DNA from: an uncultured cyanobacterium
GTDB taxonomy: Bacteria; Cyanobacteriota; Cyanobacteriia; PCC-6307; Cyanobiaceae
Length of the DNA: 15,658 nucleotides
Reading direction: 5' to 3'
Assembly: GCA_903862155.1 (NCBI GenBank)
Contig: CAIOXF010000243.1
Coordinates: forward strand, 1 to 15,658
Numbering within the stretch: the first letter of the stretch is position 1; the number at the start of each line of letters is the position of its first letter. Below are positions 1-7,054 of the stretch, in pieces. The position numbers were made by a program, and so were the translations under genes. The notes below the pieces were generated by a model, which was not told the DNA's origin, made no database searches, and worked only from the letters and a program-made list of their open reading frames with translations.

Positions 1-32
1 ACCCACACCCAGGACAGGATGCTCGCAATCAC
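1..32 (-). CDS. secG: SecG protein-export translocase subunit, N-terminal fragment (partial)
   Basis: Only the first ten codons lie in the window. Read on the minus strand from a GTG at position 32 they give M-IASILSWVW followed by the start of another Val codon. A short hydrophobic start of this kind matches the first membrane segment of cyanobacterial SecG, a small two-helix subunit that joins SecY and SecE in the inner-membrane protein channel. The gene starts 27 bp downstream of the gpmI stop on the same strand. From memory, a gpmI-secG order is common in picocyanobacteria, which is the main support for the name. Ten residues cannot prove the family, so this is a context-based call. Confidence 0.55.
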   Translation of the reverse strand, partial: MIASILSWVW

Positions 33-59
33 GGCAGAGCGGTTCGCAATGCTTGCAGG

Positions 60-1784
60 CTAGACGCCGAGGGTCTGGGGAATGCGGCTGGGGGCAACGC
101 CCGCATCGGCCGGCACGATCAGAGTGTCGCCGCTCATGGCCTCAGGCTTGGGCAGGCCAAGGATGTCGAGCAGGGTGGGGGCAATGTCGGCCAGGCCGCC
201 GCTGTCACGGAGCTGCACGTTGGTGCCGTGGCCCGGCAGCTTGCGCTTCTCACCCTCCACCAGGATCACCGGCACCGGGTTGGTGGTGTGGGCGGTCCAG
301 GGCCGACCATCGGGGCCCTCCATCACCTCGGCGTTGCCGTGGTCGGCGGTGATGAGCAAGGTGCCGCCCATGCGGTTAGTGGCTTCCATGAGCCGCCCCA
401 CGCAGGTATCCACGGCGTGGATGGCCTCTTTGGTGGCCTCCATCTGACCGGTGTGGCCCACCATGTCGGGGTTGGCGTAATTGATCACCACCAGGGAATA
501 GATGCCCTTGTTGATGGCCGCAATGCAGCTGGCAGTGAGGTCTTGCGCTGACATCGCCGGGGCCTGGTCGTAGGTGGCCACGCGCGGGGAAGGCACCAGA
601 TGGCGATCTTCACCAGGGAACGCCTTCTCGATGCCCCCATTCATGAAATAGGTGACATGGGGATATTTCTCGGTTTCGGCGGTGCGGAACTGGCGCAGTC
701 CGGCTTCGGAGATCACTTGGCCCAGCAGGCCGTCGAGGGATTCGGGTGGGAAGGCCACGGCCACGGGCAACCCCTTCTCGTACTGGGTGAAGGTCGCCAC
801 GTGGAGCGGGTCGATCCAATCGCGGTTGAAGCCATCGAAATCCGGCAGCACCAGGGCGCGGATCAACTGGCGCACGCGGTCGGGGCGGAAGTTGAAGCAC
901 ACCAGGCCATCACCAGCCTTGATCACCCCCTCGCCGAGTCGAACCGGCTCCAGAAACTCATCGCCCACATCGGCGTCGTAGGAGGCCTGGATCGCCGCCG
1001 CAGGGCTGAGCCCACAGGGTTCGCCGGCTTCAGTGAGCAGGCGATAGGCCTTTTCGGTGCGCTCCCAGCGGTTGTCGCGGTCCATGGCCCAGTAGCGGCC
1101 GCACAGGGTGGCGATGCGTCCAACGCCGGCTTCGCTGATCAGTTCTTCCACCCGCGCCACGAAGGCCGGAGCACTGTTGGGGGCCGTATCGCGGCCATCC
1201 GTGATCACGTGGATCACCACATCACGGATGCCCCGGCCAGCGGCCCAGCGCAGCAGCCCACCCAGATGCTCCACGTGGCTGTGGACGCCGCCATCGGAGC
1301 AGAGGCCCACCAGGTGAAGGGTGCTGCCGTTGCTCAGCATCCGGTCGCCCAGGTTGTTGAGGGCCTCGTTGCTGAGGATCGAGCCGCTGCGCACGGCCTG
1401 GCCGATCCGCACCAGTTCCTGGCGAATCACCCGGCCCGAACCGATGGTGAGGTGTCCCACCTCGGAATTGCCCATCTGATCATCGGGCAGGCCCACGGCG
1501 CCGCCGCTGGCTTCGATCAGGGTGTGGGGATAGGCATGCCAGAGGGCGTCCATCACCGGGGTATCGGCGGCCCGGATGGCGTTGTGGTTGGCGTCGTGGC
1601 GGTAACCCCAGCCGTCGAGGATGCACAGAACGACGGGAGCGATGGGGTTGGAGCCCTTCAGGCTCGCTTCACTAAGACCGGAATGGGACCCATAGCTGGG
1701 TTGGCGGCTGGCAGCCTCACCACCTTCTGCCGAACGACCGGTGGAACTGGCGTTGGAACTGTGCTGGGAGGGAATTGCTGTCAC
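60..1784 (-). CDS. gpmI: 2,3-bisphosphoglycerate-independent phosphoglycerate mutase
   Basis: Interconverts 3- and 2-phosphoglycerate in the cytosol using two Mn ions and a phosphoserine intermediate, linking CO2 fixation to pyruvate and PEP synthesis. Seen: the metal-binding DGWGYR near residue 56 of the 574-residue form, the catalytic serine in GNSEVGH (about S106), HVITDGRDT, GRYWAMDRDNRWERTEKAY, FNFRPDR, INYANPDMVGHTG and the metal-binding ITADHGNAEV near the C terminus. The family is usually about 510-550 residues. The extra length is a Ser/Ala/Gly-rich stretch of about 48 residues before the catalytic core. No ATG, GTG or TTG lies between the GTG at 1784 and the core; TTG codons at 1826 and 1850 are the only other options, so 1784 was chosen, with a weak AAGAG upstream. 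Divergent from pyrR. Confidence 0.95.
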   Translation of the reverse strand: MTAIPSQHSSNASSTGRSAEGGEAASRQPSYGSHSGLSEASLKGSNPIAPVVLCILDGWGYRHDANHNAIRAADTPVMDALWHAYPHTLIEASGGAVGLPDDQMGNSEVGHLTIGSGRVIRQELVRIGQAVRSGSILSNEALNNLGDRMLSNGSTLHLVGLCSDGGVHSHVEHLGGLLRWAAGRGIRDVVIHVITDGRDTAPNSAPAFVARVEELISEAGVGRIATLCGRYWAMDRDNRWERTEKAYRLLTEAGEPCGLSPAAAIQASYDADVGDEFLEPVRLGEGVIKAGDGLVCFNFRPDRVRQLIRALVLPDFDGFNRDWIDPLHVATFTQYEKGLPVAVAFPPESLDGLLGQVISEAGLRQFRTAETEKYPHVTYFMNGGIEKAFPGEDRHLVPSPRVATYDQAPAMSAQDLTASCIAAINKGIYSLVVINYANPDMVGHTGQMEATKEAIHAVDTCVGRLMEATNRMGGTLLITADHGNAEVMEGPDGRPWTAHTTNPVPVILVEGEKRKLPGHGTNVQLRDSGGLADIAPTLLDILGLPKPEAMSGDTLIVPADAGVAPSRIPQTLGV

Positions 1785-1944
1785 CCGTCTCTTAATCGCC
1801 AGGCTTGCGTTGAGACGCCCGATCAAAACGCCGATGGGGCGCTGGATCAATGCCTTCCAATGCCAACCTACAGGCTGGACGTGGGTCTCCCTGCCGTGAT
1901 CCCCGCTGCGTCAGCCTTTGGTCACACATGGCTCCGGCCGCCCG

Positions 1945-2493
1945 ATGACCCGCCTTGAACTGCTCACGGCCCAGGAGCTCGGCCGCACCCTGGATCGCCT
2001 TGCATCACAGATTCTGGAGGGAGTCGCCGACCCCCGGGAGCTGGTGCTGGTGGGGATCCCTACCCGAGGGGTGGCGTTGGCCGATGTGCTGGCCGCCCGG
2101 ATTGAGGCGATCGGCGCTCAGCCGGTGGAGCGCGGCAGCCTGGATCCCACCTTCCACCGCGACGACCTGGAGCGGGTGGGCACCCGGCTCAGCCATCCCA
2201 CCGCCTTGCCCAGCTCCATTGATGGTCGGGTGGTGGTGCTCGTCGACGACGTGATCTTCACCGGCCGCACCATTCGAGCGGCGTTGGAGGCGTTGCAGGC
2301 TTGGGGGCGGCCCCGGCGCGTGGCCCTGGCGGTGATGGTGGATCGGGGCCACCGGGAGCTGCCGATCCAGCCGGACTACTGCGGCCGGGTGGTGCCCACC
2401 AGCCGGCAGGAAATGATCGAGCTATGCCTGCAGGCGATTGATGGCGAGGAAGGGGTGTTCCTGGTGCGCCCTGGCGCGGATCAGGCGGCCTGA
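1945..2493 (+). CDS. pyrR: PyrR: uracil phosphoribosyltransferase / pyrimidine regulator family
   Basis: A 182-residue protein of normal PyrR length. It carries GIPTRG (residues 37-42), the PRPP-binding loop VVVLVDDVIFTGRTIRAAL (96-114) and VDRGHRELPIQPDYCGRVV (132-150), which are characteristic of PyrR rather than of Upp. PyrR converts uracil and PRPP to UMP, and in Bacillus also binds pyr mRNA to cause attenuation. No pyrimidine biosynthesis gene and no obvious PyrR-binding leader is visible here, so salvage activity is the safer inference. The ATG at 1945 was preferred to an in-frame TTG at 1918 because it gives the usual N terminus. It is transcribed away from gpmI across a 160-bp gap with no convincing promoter, and its last 13 bp overlap the end of ftrV on the other strand. 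Confidence 0.93.
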   Translation: MTRLELLTAQELGRTLDRLASQILEGVADPRELVLVGIPTRGVALADVLAARIEAIGAQPVERGSLDPTFHRDDLERVGTRLSHPTALPSSIDGRVVVLVDDVIFTGRTIRAALEALQAWGRPRRVALAVMVDRGHRELPIQPDYCGRVVPTSRQEMIELCLQAIDGEEGVFLVRPGADQAA

Positions 2494-2699
2494 AGCTCGT
2501 CGCCGCGGAAGTGGGCACGGAATTTGCCGAAGGCCACCACCACGGGAAGGGTGGGGCTGATCACCCGGCCCTTGTAGTCGTTGAGCACCGACACCACTTC
2601 GCCTTCCTGGCCCATCAGATCGAAGGCCTGGCCGCGGTGCTGGGGATGGTGAAACACCACCACGCTCTGGCAGACCTTCACCCGATCACCTGGCTGCAT
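2481..2699 (-). CDS. ftrV: Ferredoxin-thioredoxin reductase, variable (alpha) chain
   Basis: A 72-residue protein starting MQPGDRVKV, with VVVFHHPQHRGQAFDL, GQEGEVVSVL, ISPTLPVVVAF and a C-terminal KFRAHFRGDEL. This is the small SH3-like beta-barrel chain of FTR. It has no cofactor itself and packs against the catalytic 4Fe-4S chain (FtrC, not in this window), which passes electrons from photosynthetic ferredoxin to thioredoxin. The ATG at 2699 gives exactly the family N terminus; a longer open frame extends upstream but overlaps the preceding gene and is not coding. It is the last gene of a minus-strand run, 40 bp after the preceding stop codon, and shares 13 bp with the pyrR tail. Its electron donor family, PetF, is encoded at the other end of the window. 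Confidence 0.93.
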   Translation of the reverse strand: MQPGDRVKVCQSVVVFHHPQHRGQAFDLMGQEGEVVSVLNDYKGRVISPTLPVVVAFGKFRAHFRGDELQAA

Positions 2700-2739
2700 C
2701 GGAGCGCATCCCTCTGACGGCGCCAATCTTGTCACGCGC

Positions 2740-3591
2740 TCAACGCTGGCAGGCGGATTCCGGACCGGCCTCCACCACCTTGCCTCCGAGGGCCTGGCAG
2801 GCGCTCTGGAAGGCGCGCCACTCATCCATCCCCTGGGCGATGCGGCGCTGCACTTCCGCATCCAGCTGTTCCGCAGGCACCGTGTGAGGAAGGGCGCCAT
2901 GGCCATCGCGCTCCACGTGCTGCCGCTCAAGGCCGGTGATGCCCTGCTCCACCTGCTTGCGCAGTGCGGCGCTGCGCTGCTTCCACCAGGGGTGGTCGAT
3001 GCGGTTGAGGGCATCGAGGGCCTCAAACCAGCGCTTCTGGCCCACCAACTTCGTGGCCCGTTCCAGCTGCAGGCGGTTGCGGGTCCAGCCCTCGCGGAGG
3101 CGATCGCCCACGCTGGTGCCATCGGCCCGCCGGTCTTCGCCCATCGCTGCCAGCAAGGCCAGGGCGCCGTTGAGGTCGCCGTCGCGGTAGCGCACCAGGG
3201 CGCGCTGCTGCAGCTCCTCCTGCCATTGGATCAGCCGCCGTTCATCGGCTTTGGTGCCGGCGTTGGAATTCACCAGTTGGAGTTGCAACTGGAGCGCCTC
3301 GGCCCACTGCTGTTCATCCCAGAGCTGCTGGGCCCGGCGCCGCCGGCAGGCGCCTTGCTCGCCGTAGGTGGGGCCGCCCAGCCAGCGCAGGGCTTCGAGC
3401 TGGCTGCCGTAGCGCAGGCAGGCCTCCAGATCCCCCCGGGCTGCGGCCTGCTCCAGGCGGGTTGGAAGCTGGCGCTCCCACCAGTACACCCCGCCCACGC
3501 CAGCGGCCACCAGGCCCAGGGTGAGGCCCAGCCAGAACCGGGGCAGCCTGTTCCGGCGCAGGGCCAAGGCAGGGGGAGCAAAACGATCCAA
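2740..3591 (-). CDS. Membrane-anchored protein with TPR-like helical repeats, function unknown
   Basis: A 283-residue protein I cannot name. A basic N terminus (RRNRLPR) is followed by one hydrophobic segment at about residues 17-38, which suggests a single N-terminal membrane anchor. The rest is helical, with TPR-like pieces: LEQAAARGDLEACLRYGSQL (46-65), LWDEQQWAEALQLQLQL (90-106), ALVRYRDGDLNGALALL (131-147) and ATKLVGQKRWFEALDAL (179-195). There are four cysteines (58, 82, 265, 281); the last two bracket a short C-terminal segment and could form a disulfide if that end is outside the cytosol, which is speculation. The start is a TTG at 3591, with a second TTG at 3567; there is no ATG nearby. 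It lies 78 bp downstream of the Hsp70-like gene and 40 bp upstream of ftrV, so cotranscription is likely. Confidence 0.75.
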   Translation of the reverse strand: MDRFAPPALALRRNRLPRFWLGLTLGLVAAGVGGVYWWERQLPTRLEQAAARGDLEACLRYGSQLEALRWLGGPTYGEQGACRRRRAQQLWDEQQWAEALQLQLQLVNSNAGTKADERRLIQWQEELQQRALVRYRDGDLNGALALLAAMGEDRRADGTSVGDRLREGWTRNRLQLERATKLVGQKRWFEALDALNRIDHPWWKQRSAALRKQVEQGITGLERQHVERDGHGALPHTVPAEQLDAEVQRRIAQGMDEWRAFQSACQALGGKVVEAGPESACQR

Positions 3592-3669
3592 CCGTTCTAT
3601 GGAAACGCCAGCCGCAAGGGCAGGGCGCGAGGTGCAGCGCCGGTGGCGTCCACCGACTGCCGGGGGCGA

Positions 3670-5217
3670 TCAGCGCACCGGGCCCATCGACTGGGAAGGG
3701 ATTTCAGCGTCGGTGCGCAGGTCGTGGCCGCTCAGGGTGAGCTCCCCCTCGGTGTTGATCGCGAAACACAGGCGCAGGCAGTCTTCGCCCTGAACGCCGG
3801 GGGGCTCCAGCGGTAGGGCCTGGGGTTGTTGGGCCCAGGGCACCACGCGGGCGGCGCCGGCCGGCCGCTGGCGCAACACCGGCAGCCCGTTCTCGAACAC
3901 CACCTCGGCCCGTTCCTCCGCCATCGGCTCCCCCAGCACCAGCTCCAGCTCGCGCTGACCGTCGCGGCTGGCGGCCAGCACCAGCTCGAGGGGGTTGGCC
4001 GTGGGCCATCCCTGCCCCGGCAGAAAGAGTGGATGCCAACGGTGGGTTCCGGCGCGCTGATCCCAGCAGCGCAGCGACACGCCATGGCTCAGAACGTCTT
4101 GCAGGCGCAGGCCCGGCGTGAGCGCCAGGGCGCCGAGGGCGACAGCTTCCACCGGACGCTCCCCCCGGATGGGTAGGCCCGGGCAGCGCTCCTGCAGCCA
4201 TTGGTGAATGATCGGCATGCGACTGGCCCCACCCACCGGCAGCACGGCAGTGATGTCGCGCAGCCTCAGGCCGGCGGCGCGGCCGGCGGCCAGCACCTGC
4301 TCCAGCAGCTGATCCAGCTGGGCGATCAGGCCGTGATCCTTCAGCAGCTGGTTGAGCTGGGCGCGGTTCAGCCGCAATTCATGGCTGGTGCCGTCAGCGT
4401 CGCTCCAGAGGGCCAGAGCCTCGTTGTGTTGGCTGAGTTCACACTTGAGCCGCTCCGCTGCCTCCAGCAGGGCATTGCTTGGCCGTGCGCCCGGCACCAG
4501 GGCAGCGGCAATCCAACGGTCGATGTCGCGCCCACCTACGGCCAGGCCGGCCTTGCCCACCACCTGGGCGGTGCGCAGGGTCTGGCCGCTGCGTTCCAGA
4601 TCCCGGCCTGCGAACCGCAGCAGTTGGGCGATCGGTGCGGCTCGCCCCTCACCGCCCTGGAGCGTCACCAGGGAGAGATCCACCGTGCCGCCGCCCAGAT
4701 CCACCACCAGCACGGTGCTGCCGGGCGCTAGCCCTGCGCCGATGGCGGCGGCCGTGGGTTCATCCACCAACGCCAGCTCAGGCACAGGCAGATCCCCGCA
4801 GGCCTGCAGCAGCCACTGCCGGTAGGCCCGGTAGGTGTCGATCGGGGCGGTGAGCACCAGCCGCTCGGGCTCAACCCCGTCGGGGAGGGCACGCCACAGC
4901 TGCTCCAGCAGCAGTGCCCCCACGGCCTCAGGGCTGAGCAGCGTGGCGTGGGGTTCGGCCGTGGGGGCACCGATCCGGCGCTTGAAGTCGCGATGGAGCT
5001 GGGGCCCGTCGCTGCCGGCCAAACCGGCCTCCTGCACCTGGCGGCCGATCAGCGGCCGCGGACTGCTGGGGCCCGGCAGCCACACCAGGCTCGGCACCAA
5101 CGGTGGATCGGCCAGGGCATAGGGATGGAGGGGCAGCAGCGTTGGCGTGCCGCCGGTGGGAAGCCAGGCCACCACGGTGGTGCTGCTGCCCAAATCGATC
5201 GCCAGGGTGCCCCGCAT
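3670..5217 (-). CDS. Hsp70/DnaK-family ATPase lacking the C-terminal lid
   Basis: A 515-residue member of the actin-like Hsp70 superfamily. Nucleotide-binding landmarks are present in order: phosphate-1 IDLGSSTT (7-14), connect-1-like APIDTYRAYRQWLLQA (124-139), LVDEPTAAAIG (150-160), phosphate-2 VVDLGGGTVDLSL (171-183), GGRDIDRWI (228-236), AERLKCELS (254-262) and the adenosine motif PVGGASRMP (327-335). Canonical DnaK has about 610-640 residues. Here only about 150 residues follow the ATPase domain, enough for a divergent beta-sandwich but not for the helical lid or the GrpE/J-protein-related tail. It is therefore not one of the standard DnaK1-3 chaperones; similar short Hsp70s occur in cyanobacteria with no settled role. 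ATG at 5217, preceded by AAGGGG as a plausible ribosome site. First gene of a run with the TPR-like protein and ftrV. Confidence 0.9.
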   Translation of the reverse strand: MRGTLAIDLGSSTTVVAWLPTGGTPTLLPLHPYALADPPLVPSLVWLPGPSSPRPLIGRQVQEAGLAGSDGPQLHRDFKRRIGAPTAEPHATLLSPEAVGALLLEQLWRALPDGVEPERLVLTAPIDTYRAYRQWLLQACGDLPVPELALVDEPTAAAIGAGLAPGSTVLVVDLGGGTVDLSLVTLQGGEGRAAPIAQLLRFAGRDLERSGQTLRTAQVVGKAGLAVGGRDIDRWIAAALVPGARPSNALLEAAERLKCELSQHNEALALWSDADGTSHELRLNRAQLNQLLKDHGLIAQLDQLLEQVLAAGRAAGLRLRDITAVLPVGGASRMPIIHQWLQERCPGLPIRGERPVEAVALGALALTPGLRLQDVLSHGVSLRCWDQRAGTHRWHPLFLPGQGWPTANPLELVLAASRDGQRELELVLGEPMAEERAEVVFENGLPVLRQRPAGAARVVPWAQQPQALPLEPPGVQGEDCLRLCFAINTEGELTLSGHDLRTDAEIPSQSMGPVR

Positions 5218-5226
5218 GGGCCCCTT

Positions 5227-5241
5227 TTAGCCGCCGGCTAA
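5227..5241. promoter_or_regulatory. 15-bp dyad in the divergent Hsp70-like/rpoZ promoter gap
   Basis: TTAGCC-GCC-GGCTAA is a perfect inverted repeat with 6-bp arms and a 3-bp centre, lying in the 48-bp gap between two divergent start codons (5217 and 5266). Its 5' edge is only 9 bp from the Hsp70-like ATG. Both promoters must lie in or beside this gap, so a bound dimeric regulator could affect both genes. It could also be chance or a small mRNA hairpin. No recognised regulator matches it. Confidence 0.35.
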
Positions 5242-5265
5242 TCTGAAACGACTGTTAGGTGTTCT

Positions 5266-5496
5266 ATGCAGAGCGGTGTTCAGTTGAATCCGAAGGAACT
5301 GGCCCAGCGCGCTGAAAGCCTGATCCGCCACTCCAGCAACCGCTACCTCACCACCGTGCGGATCGCCTTCCGCGCCAAGCAACGCCGCTTCGACGACTTC
5401 GACGGCCTGATGGATGAGGTGATGGTGAAGCCCGTGCACCGCGCCATCATTGAGCTTTCCGACGAGCAGGACCAGCCCGACCTGCTGCCTGGTTGA
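5266..5496 (+). CDS. rpoZ: RNA polymerase omega subunit
   Basis: A 76-residue protein with the omega core: KELAQRAESLI, then HSSNRYLTTVRIAFRAKQRR (residues about 23-42), and a C-terminal acidic segment. Omega wraps the beta-prime C terminus, helps RNA polymerase assembly and, in cyanobacteria, affects sigma-factor recruitment. The length is normal for picocyanobacteria. The ATG at 5266 is the first start after an upstream gap of only 48 bp, and no strong Shine-Dalgarno is seen. The next gene (DUF1818) begins 9 bp after its stop, so the two probably form one transcript. Confidence 0.93.
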   Translation: MQSGVQLNPKELAQRAESLIRHSSNRYLTTVRIAFRAKQRRFDDFDGLMDEVMVKPVHRAIIELSDEQDQPDLLPG

Positions 5497-5505
5497 TCCC
5501 GCCTG

Positions 5506-5895
5506 ATGCAGGTGTTGGAAGGCGAGGGGTGGCGGTTGCTGGTGGATCCAGCCCGCCATCCCTTTTCTGTGTTGATCGGTGGCGACAGCTGGGCGGCTGA
5601 GTTCAGCTGGGCTGAGGCAGCTGAACTGCGCCAGTTGGCCGGGGAACTGGAACGGCAGCTGGTCGCGATCGCCGATCAGCTGATGCCCGAGGAATCCATC
5701 GCCCTGGAGCTCGAGCGCGACCTCAACCCCGGCAGCCTCTGGATGGAGCTGGAGGGCGATAGCCAGAGCTGGAGCCTGCGCTTTGTGCTCACCCCGGAGC
5801 TGGGCCGCCGCGGGCTGGAGGCGGGCTGGGGCCCGGACGCCAGCGCGGCCATTTGCGCTGCCCTGCAGGGCTTGGCCATTAACGCTGGGCCGTGA
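5506..5895 (+). CDS. DUF1818 family protein
   Basis: A 129-residue acidic soluble protein. It begins MQVLEGEGWRLLVDPARHPF, followed by VLIGGDSWAAEFSWAEAAEL, a helical segment ELRQLAGELERQLVAIADQL, and strands ending in SLRFVLTPE and a C-terminal helix AAICAALQGL. I recognise this as the cyanobacteria-restricted DUF1818 family, a small alpha/beta protein of unknown function; no catalytic motif is apparent. It follows rpoZ with a 9-bp spacer in the same direction. Its last 17 bp overlap the end of the dehydrogenase gene on the opposite strand. The family call comes from the sequence pattern and the rpoZ neighbourhood, not from a search. Confidence 0.85.
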   Translation: MQVLEGEGWRLLVDPARHPFSVLIGGDSWAAEFSWAEAAELRQLAGELERQLVAIADQLMPEESIALELERDLNPGSLWMELEGDSQSWSLRFVLTPELGRRGLEAGWGPDASAAICAALQGLAINAGP

Positions 5896-6781
5896 GGCGG
5901 TGCAGGGCGCTGTAGTCGAGCCCGTCGATCGCCGTTCCTGCGGCCTGCTCCAGCAAGACGGCCAGGCCGTCGAGGCCCGTGGTGGTGAGGCCCTGCTGCC
6001 GGGCGCTGGCCAGGAACAGCCGCAGGTCTTTGCGCAGGTGGGCGGTGGGGAAGTTGGGATTGGCGAAGTCGTTGGCTAGCAGCTTCGAGAGCTTCTTGTC
6101 GAAGGTGGGCGCGTAGAGAGCGCTGCCCCGCAGCAGCTCCATGAAGGCCCCCACATCGCCGCCGCTGTCCTGCACGAGATGCAGCGACAGGCTGAAGGCG
6201 TGGGTGAGGCTCGCGATCAGCTGGTTGAGGGCGATCTTGGTGATGAGCCCAGCCCCCACCGGGCCCAGCAGCCGTGGCGCCGGAGTCAGTTGCCGCAGCA
6301 GGGGCAGGGCCTCCTTGAACACCTCCGGCTCACCCCCGGCCATCACTTGCAGGGTGCCGGCCAGGGCTTCGGGCCGGCTGCCCAACACAGGAGCCTCCAG
6401 GAACCGCCCGCCTCGCTCGCTCACGGCGGCCGCCAACTCCTGGCTTTCCGATGGAGCAATTGTGGCCATGTTGATCACCAGCCGGCCGGCCAGGGCCCCA
6501 CCGGCCTGATCGATCAGCACCTGCCTGCACACCGCCCCATCGCTGAGCACGCTCACCACCACCTCCGCTGCCGCGATGGCATCGGCGGCGCTGGCCGCTG
6601 CCTGGGCACCGAGGGCCACCAGGGGGGCGAGGCGCTCGGGGTGCCGGTTCCAGCCCTGGAGTGATTCCCCTTGCTCCAGGAAGCGCTGGCCGATGGCGGT
6701 GCCAAGCAGGCCGGTTCCAAGCAGGGCGATGGTCACGGCTTCGGGATCAAGGGTGCCTTCAGCATGAGACAGCCAGCCCAT
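5879..6781 (-). CDS. NAD(P)-dependent beta-hydroxyacid dehydrogenase (HIBADH/GLYR family)
   Basis: A 300-residue two-domain oxidoreductase. The N-terminal Rossmann fold has ALLGTGLLGTAIGQRF (19-34, GxGxxG). The substrate loop FLEAPVLGSRPEALAGTL (127-144) is the family's APV-G signature, and the catalytic lysine is probably K182 in GAGLITKIALNQLI (176-189). KDLRLFL (251-257) matches the conserved KDL motif of the helical C-terminal domain. Members reduce or oxidise small beta-hydroxy acids such as 3-hydroxyisobutyrate, tartronate semialdehyde, glyoxylate or succinic semialdehyde; the substrate cannot be told here. A glyoxylate role would fit a photorespiring phototroph but is inference. Starts: ATG at 6781 (chosen, G-rich GGGGGAAG upstream), TTG at 6793, or GTG at 6736, which would place the Rossmann strand right at the N terminus. 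Confidence 0.9.
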   Translation of the reverse strand: MGWLSHAEGTLDPEAVTIALLGTGLLGTAIGQRFLEQGESLQGWNRHPERLAPLVALGAQAAASAADAIAAAEVVVSVLSDGAVCRQVLIDQAGGALAGRLVINMATIAPSESQELAAAVSERGGRFLEAPVLGSRPEALAGTLQVMAGGEPEVFKEALPLLRQLTPAPRLLGPVGAGLITKIALNQLIASLTHAFSLSLHLVQDSGGDVGAFMELLRGSALYAPTFDKKLSKLLANDFANPNFPTAHLRKDLRLFLASARQQGLTTTGLDGLAVLLEQAAGTAIDGLDYSALHRLTAQR

Positions 6782-6858
6782 CGCTTCCCCCAATTTGGCG
6801 TTGATCAGCCCTGCTGATCCTTGGTGGCGGATTGATCCCTCCCCAGCGGGGCCAAGCG

Positions 6859-6880
6859 TTTTCCACGGGTTTTCCGCAGG
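6859..6880 (+). repeat. Tandem 11-bp direct repeat resembling DnaA boxes
   Basis: TTTTCCACGGG at 6859-6869 is followed without a gap by TTTTCCGCAGG at 6870-6880; 9 of 11 positions agree. The first nine bases of each copy differ by one base from TTTTCCACA, the DnaA box reported for Synechococcus elongatus. The 11-bp spacing would place two proteins on the same helical face. Two near-matches in a high-G+C genome are suggestive only, and this is not next to dnaN, where picocyanobacterial origins are normally found. Confidence 0.4.
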
Positions 6881-7054
6881 CTTCGACCCCTGGTCCCATC
6901 GCTGGCGGTGGAAGCTGGGGAGAACGTCCCCACTGGTGTTGGTTGGACTTGACAGGGCCTGGGTGTGGCGTCTGTTGCCGCCTCATGCTTCCCGGTTGGC
7001 CTGGGGAAACCTGCGGGGAGCCTTGATTCTCACGACAAGAGGAGGAGAGATCGG

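Noticed and set aside
600..1958. 452-codon open frame on the plus strand opposite gpmI
   Set aside because: The opposite strand encodes a fully recognisable gpmI. The antisense product is a His/Gly/Ala-rich shadow caused by high G+C at third positions.
1945..2493. pyrR as the control gene of a local pyrimidine operon
   Set aside because: No pyr biosynthesis gene and no attenuator-like leader is visible on either side.
2700..3122. Long N-terminal extension of ftrV
   Set aside because: It lies within the preceding gene in another frame; FtrV is a roughly 70-residue protein starting MQPGD.
2884..3816. 310-codon plus-strand open frame across two minus-strand genes
   Set aside because: It crosses the boundary between the Hsp70-like and TPR-like genes and has biased, motif-free composition.
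6949..6954. Perfect TTGACA in the 6782-7122 gap as a promoter
   Set aside because: No acceptable -10 hexamer occurs 15-19 bp downstream on the plus strand.
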